Source: Flavobacterium sp. ASW18X
GTDB lineage: Bacteria; Bacteroidota; Bacteroidia; Flavobacteriales; Flavobacteriaceae
Reading direction: 5' to 3'
Length of the DNA: 64,000 nucleotides
NCBI RefSeq assembly: GCF_005144745.1
Contig: NZ_SWKK01000008.1
Location: 248,001 to 312,000 of the forward strand
Positions 38,343 to 46,279 of this stretch are shown here, one piece after another. Under the pieces are notes generated by a model. It was not told where the DNA came from. It did no database searches and saw only the letters and a program-made list of their open reading frames with translations. Position 1 is the first letter of the stretch. Each line of letters starts with the position of its first letter. A program made the position numbers and the translations under genes.

Positions 38343-38951
38343 ATGGCTTTTGAATTACCAAAATTACCCTATGCATATGATGCATTGGAACCTAATATTG
38401 ATGCCCGTACCATGGAAATACACCATACAAAACACCATAATGGGTATACTACAAAATTAAATGGTGCTATAGAAGGCACAGACCTTGCTGGTAAAGATAT
38501 TGAAGATATCTTAACCAATTTAGATATGTCTAACACAGCGGTTAGAAACAATGGTGGTGGTTACTTTAACCATAACCTTTTTTGGGAGGTTATGCAGCCA
38601 AATGGTGGTGGTGAGCCTTCTGGTGATTTAGCTGCTGCAATCAATGATGCATTTGGTTCTTTTGAGGCTTTCAAAGAAAAATTTGCTGCGGCTGCCGGTA
38701 CTAGATTTGGTTCTGGTTGGGCTTGGTTGTGTGTACACAAAGGTGGCAAGGTAGAGGTATGCTCTACTCCTAACCAAGACAATCCATTAATGCCAGATAC
38801 TGGCTGTGAGGGATATCCTATTCTAGGATTAGATGTTTGGGAGCATGCTTATTACCTAAACTATCAAAACAAAAGACCAGATTACATACAAGCTTTTTTT
38901 AATGTTATAAACTGGGATAAGGTTTCTGAGCTTTATAGTGCTAATAAATAG
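38343..38951 (+). CDS. sodA: Superoxide dismutase, Mn type
   Basis: A 202-residue Fe/Mn superoxide dismutase converting superoxide to oxygen and peroxide. The four metal ligands are visible: His27 ([11 protein letters not shown]), His77 ([11 protein letters not shown]), Asp164 and His168 ([10 protein letters not shown]). The outer-sphere glutamine sits in the C-terminal domain (TPNQDNPLM, Gln145) with glycine at the place of the Fe-type glutamine, which indicates a manganese enzyme. No signal peptide, so cytoplasmic. A TATTTTTG -7 element at 38300 lies upstream, though its -33 partner is not clear. A strong terminator follows. Confidence 0.94.
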   Translation: MAFELPKLPYAYDALEPNIDARTMEIHHTKHHNGYTTKLNGAIEGTDLAGKDIEDILTNLDMSNTAVRNNGGGYFNHNLFWEVMQPNGGGEPSGDLAAAINDAFGSFEAFKEKFAAAAGTRFGSGWAWLCVHKGGKVEVCSTPNQDNPLMPDTGCEGYPILGLDVWEHAYYLNYQNKRPDYIQAFFNVINWDKVSELYSANK

Positions 38952-38978
38952 TAAAGAAATTATTTTCTAAAATGTATG

Positions 38979-39004
38979 AGTGCGGTTATTACCGCACTTT
39001 TTTT
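38979..39004 (+). terminator. Intrinsic terminator after sodA
   Basis: AGTGCGGT (38979-38986), loop TATT, ACCGCACT (38991-38998) and six T. It closes the sodA transcript about 50 bp before the first unit of the tandem small-RNA array. Confidence 0.9.
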
Positions 39005-39030
39005 ATGGTTGGTATTCAGAGTTATACCAA

Positions 39031-39105
39031 TAGAAAAGGGTGGGATAAACCCACCCTTTTCGTCCCAAATCTTACCATAAACTTAACCTACTTATGCTAT
39101 GGCGA
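39031..39105 (-). ncRNA. Candidate small RNA, unit 1 of tandem array
   Basis: Predicted RNA of about 75 nt on the minus strand. It starts with the conserved 38-nt block (39102 down to 39065), which opens CCATAGCATAAGTAGG and ends GTAAGATTTGGG, then an intrinsic terminator: 11-bp stem (39050-39060 with 39034-39044), loop of 5 nt, U-run. Compared with units 2 and 3 it has one change in the block (T for C at 39079). The -7 element TAATTTAG ends 5 nt before the block. No convincing reading frame is shared by the three units. Confidence 0.7.
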
Positions 39106-39107
39106 GA

Positions 39108-39138
39108 CTAAATTACTGGTATTGTGTAAAATAACAAA
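39108..39138 (-). promoter_or_regulatory. Promoter of small RNA unit 1
   Basis: Minus strand: TTTG (39138-39135), 19-nt spacer, TAATTTAG (39115-39108), one mismatch to TAnnTTTG. The spacer length is the Bacteroidetes optimum. Confidence 0.6.
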
Positions 39139-39211
39139 AGAAAAAATAGAAAAAATTCTAAGGAAAGTAGCGAAGCATAGGTTAACAGTTACTAATAAGT
39201 TGGGTATCAAA

Positions 39212-39286
39212 CATAAAGAAGGCGGACACGGTCCGCCTTCTTTCCCCAAATCTTACCATGAACTTAACCTACTTATGCTATGGTTC
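39212..39286 (-). ncRNA. Candidate small RNA, unit 2 of tandem array
   Basis: Same layout as unit 1. The conserved block (39283 down to 39246) is followed by a 13-bp terminator stem (39231-39243 with 39215-39227) with a 3-nt loop. The stem sequence (GGCGGAC core) is unrelated to that of unit 1 (GGGTGGG core), yet pairing is complete. The -7 element TACATTTG ends 5 nt upstream of the block. Predicted length is about 75 nt. Confidence 0.7.
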
Positions 39287-39288
39287 TT

Positions 39289-39315
39289 CAAATGTATGTT
39301 GATAAAATGTGCAAA
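39289..39315 (-). promoter_or_regulatory. Promoter of small RNA unit 2
   Basis: Minus strand: TTTG (39315-39312), 15-nt spacer and TACATTTG (39296-39289), an exact -7 consensus. The spacer is shorter than usual. Confidence 0.55.
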
Positions 39316-39428
39316 TCTATTCTTTTGGTTAAACAACACCTTAATTGGATGAACTACGTGGTCTGTCTATTATCCTGTATTTGTATGAAGAATTTACTTA
39401 CTACGAGTGGAAAATGAAACTGGTGTAA

Positions 39429-39505
39429 AATAAAAAAGGTGGATATGTATCCACCTTTTTTGCCCCAAATCTTACCATGAACTTAACCTACTTATGCTAT
39501 GGTAG
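39429..39505 (-). ncRNA. Candidate small RNA, unit 3 of tandem array
   Basis: Same layout. The conserved block (39502 down to 39465) is identical to unit 2 over its 38 nt and is followed by a 13-bp terminator stem (39449-39461 with 39432-39444), loop of 4 nt and six-plus U. It is the copy nearest the 3' end of purF (stop at 39603), but a separate -7 element (TAACTTTA, 6 nt upstream of the block) suggests its own transcript. Confidence 0.7.
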
Positions 39506-39508
39506 TTA

Positions 39509-39537
39509 TAAAGTTAAATTCAGTTTTTTCATACAAA
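39509..39537 (-). promoter_or_regulatory. Promoter of small RNA unit 3
   Basis: Minus strand: TTTG (39537-39534), 17-nt spacer, TAACTTTA (39516-39509), one mismatch to TAnnTTTG. Confidence 0.55.
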
Positions 39538-39602
39538 TCAGAATGCCGTTAAACGACTTCTTTTATCGATGAAAAGCACAAATTTTTGGTTTAAAGGCCT
39601 AA

Positions 39603-41501
39603 TTAATAGGCTCTTTCATTCTTTCCTTCAAAGAAATTCATAAATGCTTTATTCACTACACGATGCCCACCAGGGGTAGGATAATCACCTGTAAAATACC
39701 AGTCTCCTAAGTTTTTAGGACATGCATTGTGTAAATTATCTATGGTTTGATATATAATTTCTATCTCCGCACGGACTCCAGCTGGTGCTAACAATTCAGC
39801 AATCTTTTTGGATATTTCTTCTGGCGTAAAGGGAGCATATACTTCTTTAACGTAATTGATGATGTCCTTACTGTTACTTTTAGACTGTTCCACACATTTG
39901 TGGTAAATATCTTCCATAATGTGCATGGTGCCACGGTCTTCGTGCAATGCAATGGCGGCTCTGAAAGCTATAAAGTCTTCCAACTTTGCCATATCTATAC
40001 CATAACAATCTGGGTAACGTATTTGGGGTGCAGAAGAAACCACCACAATTTTCTTAGGATTTAAACGGTCTAGCATTCTAAGAATGCTTTTTTTAAGGGT
40101 AGTACCGCGAACAATACTATCATCTATTATTACTAGATTATCTTCTGGTTTAACAGAACCATAGGTTATATCATATACATGAGTAACCAGATCGTCTCTG
40201 CTATCATCTTGTGTTATGAAGGTACGTAGCTTGGCATCTTTAATAGCAACCTTTTCTATTCTAGGGCGTACATCTAAGATTTTATGTAAGGATTCTTGTG
40301 TAATATTGGTTCCTAAAGCCAATATTTGTTCTTCTTTCTTTTTATTAAGATAGGTTTGTGCTTCTTTAACCATTCCTAAGAACGATGTTTCTGCAGTATT
40401 AGGAATATAGGAGAATACCGTGTTGGTTAAATCATCCTTTATAGATTTTAAAATTTCTGGAAAAACAAGCTTTCCTAAAAGCTTACGTTCTTTATAAATT
40501 TCTTTGTCACTTCCTCTAGAAAAGTAAATACGCTCAAAAGAACATGCTTTTCTTTCTCTTGGTTCTTGTATTTCTTCTATGCTAACATTACCATTCTTTT
40601 TAATAATGATGGCATGGCCTGGATTTAATTCTTGAACAGCATCGTATTTAATATTAAACACGGTTTGTATCGCTGGCCTTTCTGATGCAACAACAACTAT
40701 TTCATCATCCTTATAATAATAAGCAGGTCTAATTCCAGAAGGGTCTCTCAGCATAAATGCATCACCATGACCTAATAGACCACCCATGGCGTAACCACCA
40801 TCCCAATTTTTTGCTGCTTTTCTAAGTATTTTACCAACATCTAAGCGTTCTGCAATATGCGGAGATGCATCTCTCTTACTATACCCCTCTTTTTTAACTT
40901 TCTTATAAAGCTTGGCAACCGCATCGTCTAAAAAATGGCCTATTTTCTCCATCACCGTAACGGTATCTGCCATTTCTTTAGGGTGTTGTCCTAATTCTAC
41001 CAAGTTGCCAAAAAGTTCATTAACATTTGTCATGTTAAAATTACCAGCAACAATAAGATTACGGTGCATCCAGTTGTTTTGTCTTAAGAAAGGGTGCACG
41101 CTTTCTATACTATTTTTGCCAAAAGTTCCGTAGCGTACATGGCCTAAAAACAATTCTCCTATATAAGGAACATTTCTTTTTTGGTAAGCAACATCATCTT
41201 GGCATTTTGGATCGGCTAACATGGTAGCGTTGATGCGCTCATTAATTTGAGAAAAAATATCCTGTATAGGTTGTGGCTTTGCAGAGCGTACTCTACTTAT
41301 ATAGCGTTCTCCTGGCTGCATGTTTAATTTTATGCTAGCTAGACCAGCGCCATCTTGTCCTCTGTTGTGCTGCTTCTCCATCATTAGGTACATTTTGTTT
41401 ACACCGTAAAATGCTGTACCATACTTTTCTTTGTAATATTCCAAAGGTTTTAACAATCGGATCAAAGAAATTCCACATTCGTGCTTAATAGGATCACTCA
41501 T
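39603..41501 (-). CDS. purF: Amidophosphoribosyltransferase, long form
   Basis: A 632-residue PurF-type enzyme: glutamine-dependent transfer of NH3 to PRPP, the first step of purine synthesis. The N-terminal class II glutaminase uses Cys9 (KHECGISL), so an 8-residue propeptide would have to be removed as in B. subtilis PurF. Further marks are EKQHNRGQDGAG, LGHVRYGT, YAMGGLLGHGDAFMLRDPSGIRP and the PRPP-binding loop VIIDDSIVRGTT (about residue 445). It is about 130 residues longer than typical PurF (about 500), with extra sequence around 345-420 and at the C-terminus. This long form occurs in Bacteroidetes. It is the last gene of purN-rnhA-pfkB-purF. Confidence 0.85.
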   Translation of the reverse strand: MSDPIKHECGISLIRLLKPLEYYKEKYGTAFYGVNKMYLMMEKQHNRGQDGAGLASIKLNMQPGERYISRVRSAKPQPIQDIFSQINERINATMLADPKCQDDVAYQKRNVPYIGELFLGHVRYGTFGKNSIESVHPFLRQNNWMHRNLIVAGNFNMTNVNELFGNLVELGQHPKEMADTVTVMEKIGHFLDDAVAKLYKKVKKEGYSKRDASPHIAERLDVGKILRKAAKNWDGGYAMGGLLGHGDAFMLRDPSGIRPAYYYKDDEIVVVASERPAIQTVFNIKYDAVQELNPGHAIIIKKNGNVSIEEIQEPRERKACSFERIYFSRGSDKEIYKERKLLGKLVFPEILKSIKDDLTNTVFSYIPNTAETSFLGMVKEAQTYLNKKKEEQILALGTNITQESLHKILDVRPRIEKVAIKDAKLRTFITQDDSRDDLVTHVYDITYGSVKPEDNLVIIDDSIVRGTTLKKSILRMLDRLNPKKIVVVSSAPQIRYPDCYGIDMAKLEDFIAFRAAIALHEDRGTMHIMEDIYHKCVEQSKSNSKDIINYVKEVYAPFTPEEISKKIAELLAPAGVRAEIEIIYQTIDNLHNACPKNLGDWYFTGDYPTPGGHRVVNKAFMNFFEGKNERAY

Positions 41502-41542
41502 GTACTAAAAAATAAAGCCCCGTTTTCACAGGGCAGGGTTAT

Positions 41543-42469
41543 TTATTCTATTTCGATATTAAACTGAGTCAATTCTCTAAATTGTAAGAGACGATTTGCT
41601 ATCTCTTCTTTTGTCACCGTCAACATTCGTTCGGTACCAAATTTTTCCACACAAAACGAAGCCAAATTGGAGCCTTGAATTACAGCATTCTTTAAATTCT
41701 CAAAAGATATATTTTTACTTGCCGCTAGATAACCTGCAAAACCACCTGCAAATGTATCCCCAGCGCCAGTAGGGTCAAATACTTCTTCTAAAGGTAATGC
41801 TGGAGCAAAAAAGATACTTTGATTATGAAACAATAATGCACCGTGCTCACCTTTTTTGATAACCACGTACTTTGGTCCCATTTTTTCTATTTTTTGAGCC
41901 GCCTTAACCAAAGAATATTCTCCGGTAAGTTGCCTTGCTTCCTCATCATTTAGAGTAATAACGTCTATGTGTTTTATTACTTCTTTAAGTTCTTCAAGAC
42001 TGTTGTCCATCCAGTAATTCATGGTGTCCAAAACGATAAGTTTTGGCTTTTTCTCCATTTGATTAATTACACTTAGTTGTATGCTTGGGTGTAAATTTCC
42101 TAACATAACTACATCTGCATCTTTAAAATTGTCAGGAACAACAGGATTAAAATCTGCTAAAGTATTTAACTCTGTAGCTAGGGTATCTCTGGTGTTCATA
42201 TCTAAATGATACTTACCGCTCCAGAAAAATGTTTTACCACCTTTTACAACTTCTACGCCATCCAAACTAATGTTGCGGTCTGTGAGCAAATCCATGTATT
42301 CTTGGGGAAAGTCGTCCCCTACAACAGAAACGATACAAGAAGAAACATCAAAATTAGCTGCAGCAAGACCTATATAAGTAGCAGCGCCACCCAGTATTTT
42401 ATCGGTTTTGCCAAAAGGGGATTCAATGGCATCAAAGGCAAGGGTACCTACGACTAATAATTTACCCAT
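41543..42469 (-). CDS. PfkB-family carbohydrate/nucleoside kinase
   Basis: A 308-residue ribokinase-fold kinase. It has GGAATYIGLAAANF near the N-terminus (the first PfkB signature) and DPTGAGDTFAGGFAGYL (second signature, catalytic Asp, about residues 228-244). The position between rnhA and purF in a purine-linked run suggests a nucleoside such as inosine, guanosine or adenosine as substrate, but ribose or another sugar is equally possible on sequence alone. Gap to purF is 41 bp. Confidence 0.85.
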   Translation of the reverse strand: MGKLLVVGTLAFDAIESPFGKTDKILGGAATYIGLAAANFDVSSCIVSVVGDDFPQEYMDLLTDRNISLDGVEVVKGGKTFFWSGKYHLDMNTRDTLATELNTLADFNPVVPDNFKDADVVMLGNLHPSIQLSVINQMEKKPKLIVLDTMNYWMDNSLEELKEVIKHIDVITLNDEEARQLTGEYSLVKAAQKIEKMGPKYVVIKKGEHGALLFHNQSIFFAPALPLEEVFDPTGAGDTFAGGFAGYLAASKNISFENLKNAVIQGSNLASFCVEKFGTERMLTVTKEEIANRLLQFRELTQFNIEIE

Positions 42470-42501
42470 TTATTTTTCAATTTTGCTGCAAATATACCGC
42501 A

Positions 42502-43134
42502 TTATTTTCTACCAAAATCTGCAGGAATCTCTCCCCATGCTTTTGTTTCCCATTTTACAATGGTTGTGGTGTAAGAATTATTTTGCAACCATTTTTCTGC
42601 ACGAGTAATTAGCTCAAATAATGCTGTGTTTTTTGCATTGGGGGCCAGCTTAGTGTTGCATTTTTTTTTGCGTACCCAACTCATGGCAGTACGGGAGTCG
42701 GTATAAATAATTCGGTCACTATTTTTCTGTTTTAAAAATGCTAAGCCATGAACAATGGCTAAAAACTCGCCGATGTTGTTTGTTCCTTGTTTAAAAGGAC
42801 CCTGTTTAAAAAGGAGTTTTTTGGTCTTAGTATCTACACCTTGGTATTCCATTACACCTGGATTGCCACTAGAGGCTGCATCTACTGCGATACTATTATT
42901 ATTGGGTTGGCCAATTTTTATTAATTGTTCCCTGCTTAAACCGCTACTTTTTGTTTTCTGTCCTTTATAATCAGCATAGTTTCCTTTGTAAGCTTTTTTG
43001 GCCTCATCAAAAGTTGGAAAAGATTTGTATTGTGCGCCTTCTACACCTTGAATTTGACTTTTACAGTCGTCCCATTTATCATAAATTCCAGGATGTTTTC
43101 CTTTCCAAACTACGTAAAACTTCTTTTTAGCCAT
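42502..43134 (-). CDS. rnhA: Ribonuclease H1 with N-terminal hybrid-binding domain
   Basis: A 210-residue RNase H that cleaves RNA in RNA-DNA hybrids. The N-terminal viroplasmin/RHBD domain (about 1-50, KFYVVWKGKHPGIYDKWDDC to FDEAKKAYKG) resembles the hybrid-binding domain of eukaryotic RNase H1. The catalytic domain (about 78-210) shows the acidic residues in IAVDAASSGNPG, NIGEFLAIVHGLAF, IIYTDSRTAMSW and the final EIPADFGRK. Its start overlaps the stop of purN by one base. Confidence 0.92.
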   Translation of the reverse strand: MAKKKFYVVWKGKHPGIYDKWDDCKSQIQGVEGAQYKSFPTFDEAKKAYKGNYADYKGQKTKSSGLSREQLIKIGQPNNNSIAVDAASSGNPGVMEYQGVDTKTKKLLFKQGPFKQGTNNIGEFLAIVHGLAFLKQKNSDRIIYTDSRTAMSWVRKKKCNTKLAPNAKNTALFELITRAEKWLQNNSYTTTIVKWETKAWGEIPADFGRK

Positions 43135-43700
43135 TACTTAAGGAGTATATCTGCTATTACTTTTGGAAAAAACTCATATTCCAAGGAATGTACTTTTTCT
43201 GCAATAGAATTTGGCGTATCTTCTACAGTTAGTATTGTTTTTGCCTGGTGTATGATGGCGCCATCATCATAATATTCATTTACATAATGTATGGTGATTC
43301 CTGTTTCAGTCTCATTATTTTTTTTAACAGCATGGTGTACATGGGCGCCGTACATTCCCTTACCGCCATATTTTGGCAATAAAGCCGGGTGTATGTTTAT
43401 TATCTTATTAGGAAAAGCATGCACAAAACTTTCTGGTATTTTCCATAAAAAACCTGCTAAAACAATTAAATCTGGATTAAATGCTTTTAAAGTGTTTAGA
43501 ACAATTTCTGTTTTAGAAAAAGCCATTCTGTTAAAATAAAGCACAGGAATTTTTAGTCTTTGGCACCTTTCTATAACTTTTGCATCCTTATTATTAGTAA
43601 GTACACATTGTATGTTGACATTGCTGTCGTTCTTAAAATATTGGAAAATATTTTCCACATTAGAGCCTGATCCAGAGGCAAAAAGCACGAGTTGCTTCAT
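43134..43700 (-). CDS. purN: Phosphoribosylglycinamide formyltransferase
   Basis: PurN transfers a formyl group from 10-formyl-THF to GAR, the third step of purine synthesis. The 188-residue protein has LFASGSGSNVENIF at the N-terminus, VLAGFLWKIPESF, the catalytic Asn/His in IINIHPALLPKYGGKGMYGAHVH (about residues 97-119) and the Asp in EYYDDGAIIHQ. First gene of purN-rnhA-pfkB-purF; transcribed divergently from acpP. Confidence 0.95.
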   Translation of the reverse strand: MKQLVLFASGSGSNVENIFQYFKNDSNVNIQCVLTNNKDAKVIERCQRLKIPVLYFNRMAFSKTEIVLNTLKAFNPDLIVLAGFLWKIPESFVHAFPNKIINIHPALLPKYGGKGMYGAHVHHAVKKNNETETGITIHYVNEYYDDGAIIHQAKTILTVEDTPNSIAEKVHSLEYEFFPKVIADILLK

Positions 43701-43724
43701 GTTGTAAAGGGTTTAAGACCAGTG

Positions 43725-43732
43725 CAAAAATA
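43725..43732 (-). promoter_or_regulatory. -7 element upstream of purN
   Basis: TATTTTTG on the minus strand (43732-43725), an exact TAnnTTTG, 25 bp before the purN start. No clear -33 TTTG at the usual distance. Confidence 0.45.
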
Positions 43733-43805
43733 GCTGTCTGCATAGATAATGCAGTAATTTACAGTACATTTTATCGACAAATAGTGTTATTAAACCAAAG
43801 TTTTA

Positions 43806-43813
43806 TATTTTTG
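43806..43813 (+). promoter_or_regulatory. -7 element upstream of acpP
   Basis: TATTTTTG (43806-43813), an exact TAnnTTTG, about 31 bp before the acpP start. The -33 region is weak (only GTG/GTT near 43784-43788). Confidence 0.5.
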
Positions 43814-43844
43814 CCATCAATAAAATTTAAAAACCGATATAACT

Positions 43845-44078
43845 ATGTCAGACATTGCATCAAGAGTAAAGGCTATCATCGTTGATAAATTAGGTGTTGA
43901 TGAGAATGAAGTAGTACCTGAGGCAAGTTTTACCAACGATTTGGGTGCAGATTCTTTGGATACTGTTGAGTTAATCATGGAATTTGAGAAGGAATTTGAT
44001 ATCCAAATCCCAGACGATCAAGCAGAAAATATTGCAACAGTTGGTCAAGCAATAAGCTATATAGAAGAAGCTAAGTAA
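43845..44078 (+). CDS. acpP: Acyl carrier protein
   Basis: A 77-residue acidic protein that carries growing acyl chains on a phosphopantetheine arm. The attachment serine is in [16 protein letters not shown] (about Ser39). Its position directly upstream of fabF is the usual one. A terminator separates the two genes, which would allow more ACP than FabF. Confidence 0.97.
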   Translation: MSDIASRVKAIIVDKLGVDENEVVPEASFTNDLGADSLDTVELIMEFEKEFDIQIPDDQAENIATVGQAISYIEEAK

Positions 44079-44109
44079 TTTTATGATATCTTATTAACGA
44101 TTTTAAATT

Positions 44110-44146
44110 ATCCATGTGGTAATAATGCCACATGGATATTTTTTTT
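44110..44146 (+). terminator. Terminator between acpP and fabF
   Basis: ATCCATGTGG (44110-44119) and CCACATGGAT (44128-44137) with an 8-nt loop, then A and eight T. It lies 24 nt before the fabF ATG, so fabF depends on read-through or a promoter inside acpP. Confidence 0.85.
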
Positions 44147-44169
44147 AATTTCAGGCTAAATATAGTTCT

Positions 44170-45420
44170 ATGCAATTAAAACGAGTCGTAGTTACAGGTT
44201 TGGGTGCCTTAACACCTATTGGTAATACTGTAGCAGAATATTGGGAAGGCCTTAAAAATGGAAAAAGTGGGGCTGCACCTATAACTTATTATGATACAGA
44301 AAAGTTTAAAACCAAATTTGCCTGCGAACTTAAGGGATACAACCCTACCGATTTTTTTGACCGAAAAGAGGCCAGAAAATTAGACCGCTTTGCGCAGTAT
44401 GCCTTGGTCTCTTCTGATGAAGCTATAGCAGATTCTGGATTAGATTTAGATGCTGTAGATAAGTTTAGAGTAGGTGTTGTTTGGGGTGCTGGTATTGGTG
44501 GTCTAGAAACTTTCCAGAACGAGGTAATCGGATATGCGCAAGGAGACGGAACTCCGCGTTTTAACCCTTTCTTTATCCCAAAAATGATTGCGGACATAGC
44601 ACCGGGTAACATTTCTATTAAACATGGTTTCATGGGGCCAAACTATACTACAGTATCTGCTTGTGCTTCCTCTGCCAATGCTATAATAGACGCTTTAAAC
44701 TACATTAGATTAGGCCATTGTGATGTGTTTGTAACTGGTGGTAGTGAAGCTGCTGTTACTATAGCAGGTATGGGTGGCTTTAATGCTATGCATGCCTTAT
44801 CTACCAGGAATGATAGCCCAGAAACAGCATCTAGACCATTTGATGCCTCTAGGGACGGATTTGTTTTAGGAGAAGGTGCTGGTGCTTTAATTTTAGAAGA
44901 ATACGAACATGCTAAGGCACGTGGTGCCAAAATATATGCAGAAGTCTTAGGTGGTGGTTTGTCTAGTGATGCTTACCACATGACAGCTCCACATCCAGAT
45001 GGGATTGGTGTAGTAAGGGTAATGCAAAACTGTTTAGAAAATGCTGGTCTAAAACCAGAAGATGTAGACGCTATCAATACCCACGGGACTTCTACTCCTT
45101 TAGGGGATGTTGCAGAACTTAAAGCCATTTCTCAAGTCTTTGGGGAACATGCTAAAAACATCAACATTAACTCTACTAAGTCCATGACCGGGCATCTTTT
45201 GGGTGCAGCCGGTGCTATCGAGGCAATAGCTTCTATTTTAGCAATGGAAAATAGCTTAGTACCCCCAACAATTAATCATAATGAGGTTGATGAAAACATT
45301 GACCCTAGCTTAAACTTGACATTAAACAAGGCACAAGAGAGAGAGGTAAATGTGGCTATGAGCAACACATTTGGTTTTGGAGGGCATAATGCGTGTATTT
45401 TGTTCAAGAAATTAAGCTAG
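44170..45420 (+). CDS. fabF: Beta-ketoacyl-ACP synthase II
   Basis: FabF elongates acyl-ACP with malonyl-ACP. The 416-residue protein starts LKRVVVTGLGALTPIGN, has the active-site cysteine in TVSACASSANAI (about residue 163), His in NTHGTSTPLGD (about 303), Lys and His in STKSMTGHLLGAAGA (about 335-345) and ends in NTFGFGGHNACILF. Length matches the family. It is followed 10 nt later by rnc. Confidence 0.97.
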   Translation: MQLKRVVVTGLGALTPIGNTVAEYWEGLKNGKSGAAPITYYDTEKFKTKFACELKGYNPTDFFDRKEARKLDRFAQYALVSSDEAIADSGLDLDAVDKFRVGVVWGAGIGGLETFQNEVIGYAQGDGTPRFNPFFIPKMIADIAPGNISIKHGFMGPNYTTVSACASSANAIIDALNYIRLGHCDVFVTGGSEAAVTIAGMGGFNAMHALSTRNDSPETASRPFDASRDGFVLGEGAGALILEEYEHAKARGAKIYAEVLGGGLSSDAYHMTAPHPDGIGVVRVMQNCLENAGLKPEDVDAINTHGTSTPLGDVAELKAISQVFGEHAKNININSTKSMTGHLLGAAGAIEAIASILAMENSLVPPTINHNEVDENIDPSLNLTLNKAQEREVNVAMSNTFGFGGHNACILFKKLS

Positions 45421-45430
45421 AAGTAATTTT

Positions 45431-46165
45431 ATGAAATTTGCACCTAAAATATTCAATTCCCATCCTAAGCAGGATGGGGATTTTTTTTTGGGTATTAAAA
45501 GAATTCTTGGATTTAGACCCAAAAATCTAGAAATCTACAAAAGGGCATTTTTACATAGAAGCCTTAATAAAAAGGATGAGAACGGCAATCCTATGAATTA
45601 TGAGCGACTAGAGTTCTTAGGAGATGCCATGTTGGGAACCATTATTTCTAAGCATTTATACAATGAAGTGCCAGAGGGAGACGAAGGTTATTTAACCAAA
45701 ATGCGTTCTAAGATTGTAAGTCGTAAACATTTAAATGAATTAGGTAAAGACTTGGGTTTACTCAATTTTGTAGAAAGTCGTATACCAAAATCACATTTTG
45801 GTGAAAATATACATGGTAATGTTTTTGAGGCTTTAGTAGGAGCTATTTATTTAGACCGAGGGTATACCTATTGCGAAAAATTTATAAAAACGAGCGTTAT
45901 TGAACCCTATGTAGATATAGAGCAGTTAGAGGGTAAAGTAATTAGCTATAAAAGTTTGGTAATAGAATGGTGCCAAAAACAGAAAAAACCATTCCACTAC
46001 AACGTGTATGAGGATACTGGTAAGGATGAACTAAAACACTTTGCTGTTAAGCTTTCTATAGAAGGTAAAGTGCTTGCAAAAGCAAGAGCTACCAGTAAAA
46101 AGAAAGCAGAAGAAAAAGCCTCTAAACGAGCCTACTATGCCTTGCAACATAAAATAGATGGCTGA
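45431..46165 (+). CDS. rnc: Ribonuclease III
   Basis: RNase III cuts double-stranded RNA, including rRNA precursors. The 244-residue protein has the signature NYERLEFLGDAMLG (about residues 55-68), the second acidic site in GNVFEALVGAIYLDRG (about 130) and a C-terminal dsRNA-binding domain (about 175-240) with FAVKLSIEGKVLAKARATSK. It follows fabF as in many flavobacteria. Confidence 0.95.
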   Translation: MKFAPKIFNSHPKQDGDFFLGIKRILGFRPKNLEIYKRAFLHRSLNKKDENGNPMNYERLEFLGDAMLGTIISKHLYNEVPEGDEGYLTKMRSKIVSRKHLNELGKDLGLLNFVESRIPKSHFGENIHGNVFEALVGAIYLDRGYTYCEKFIKTSVIEPYVDIEQLEGKVISYKSLVIEWCQKQKKPFHYNVYEDTGKDELKHFAVKLSIEGKVLAKARATSKKKAEEKASKRAYYALQHKIDG

Positions 46166-46279
46166 TCGTTTTAAGAAATAGTAAAATATAACGTTTTCGT
46201 TAATTTTTACCTTCCTTAGCTGAGGATTGTTTAGGCAAGTTGAGGTTTTAGTCCTATATTTACAATTCGCAAAATTTTA

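Larger units (their letters stand above)
39065..39502 (-). repeat. Three direct copies of a 38-nt block, 181 and 219 bp apart
   Basis: Copies at 39065-39102, 39246-39283 and 39465-39502 differ at one position only, while the DNA between them has diverged apart from promoter elements and hairpin pairing. The whole gene-free interval 38952-39602 (about 650 bp) is accounted for by the sodA terminator and these three units; no supported protein gene was seen in it. Confidence 0.95.

Noticed and set aside
38972-39352. Open frame of 126 codons on the plus strand after sodA
   Set aside because: It begins in the sodA terminator and reads through two hairpins and two copies of the 38-nt block; the product resembles nothing and the region is better explained by RNA genes on the other strand.
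39031-39505. CRISPR array or transposon-like (MITE) repeats
   Set aside because: Only three copies with spacings of 181 and 219 bp, no cas genes, no terminal inverted repeats or target-site duplications, and each copy has a promoter-like element and terminator in fixed positions.
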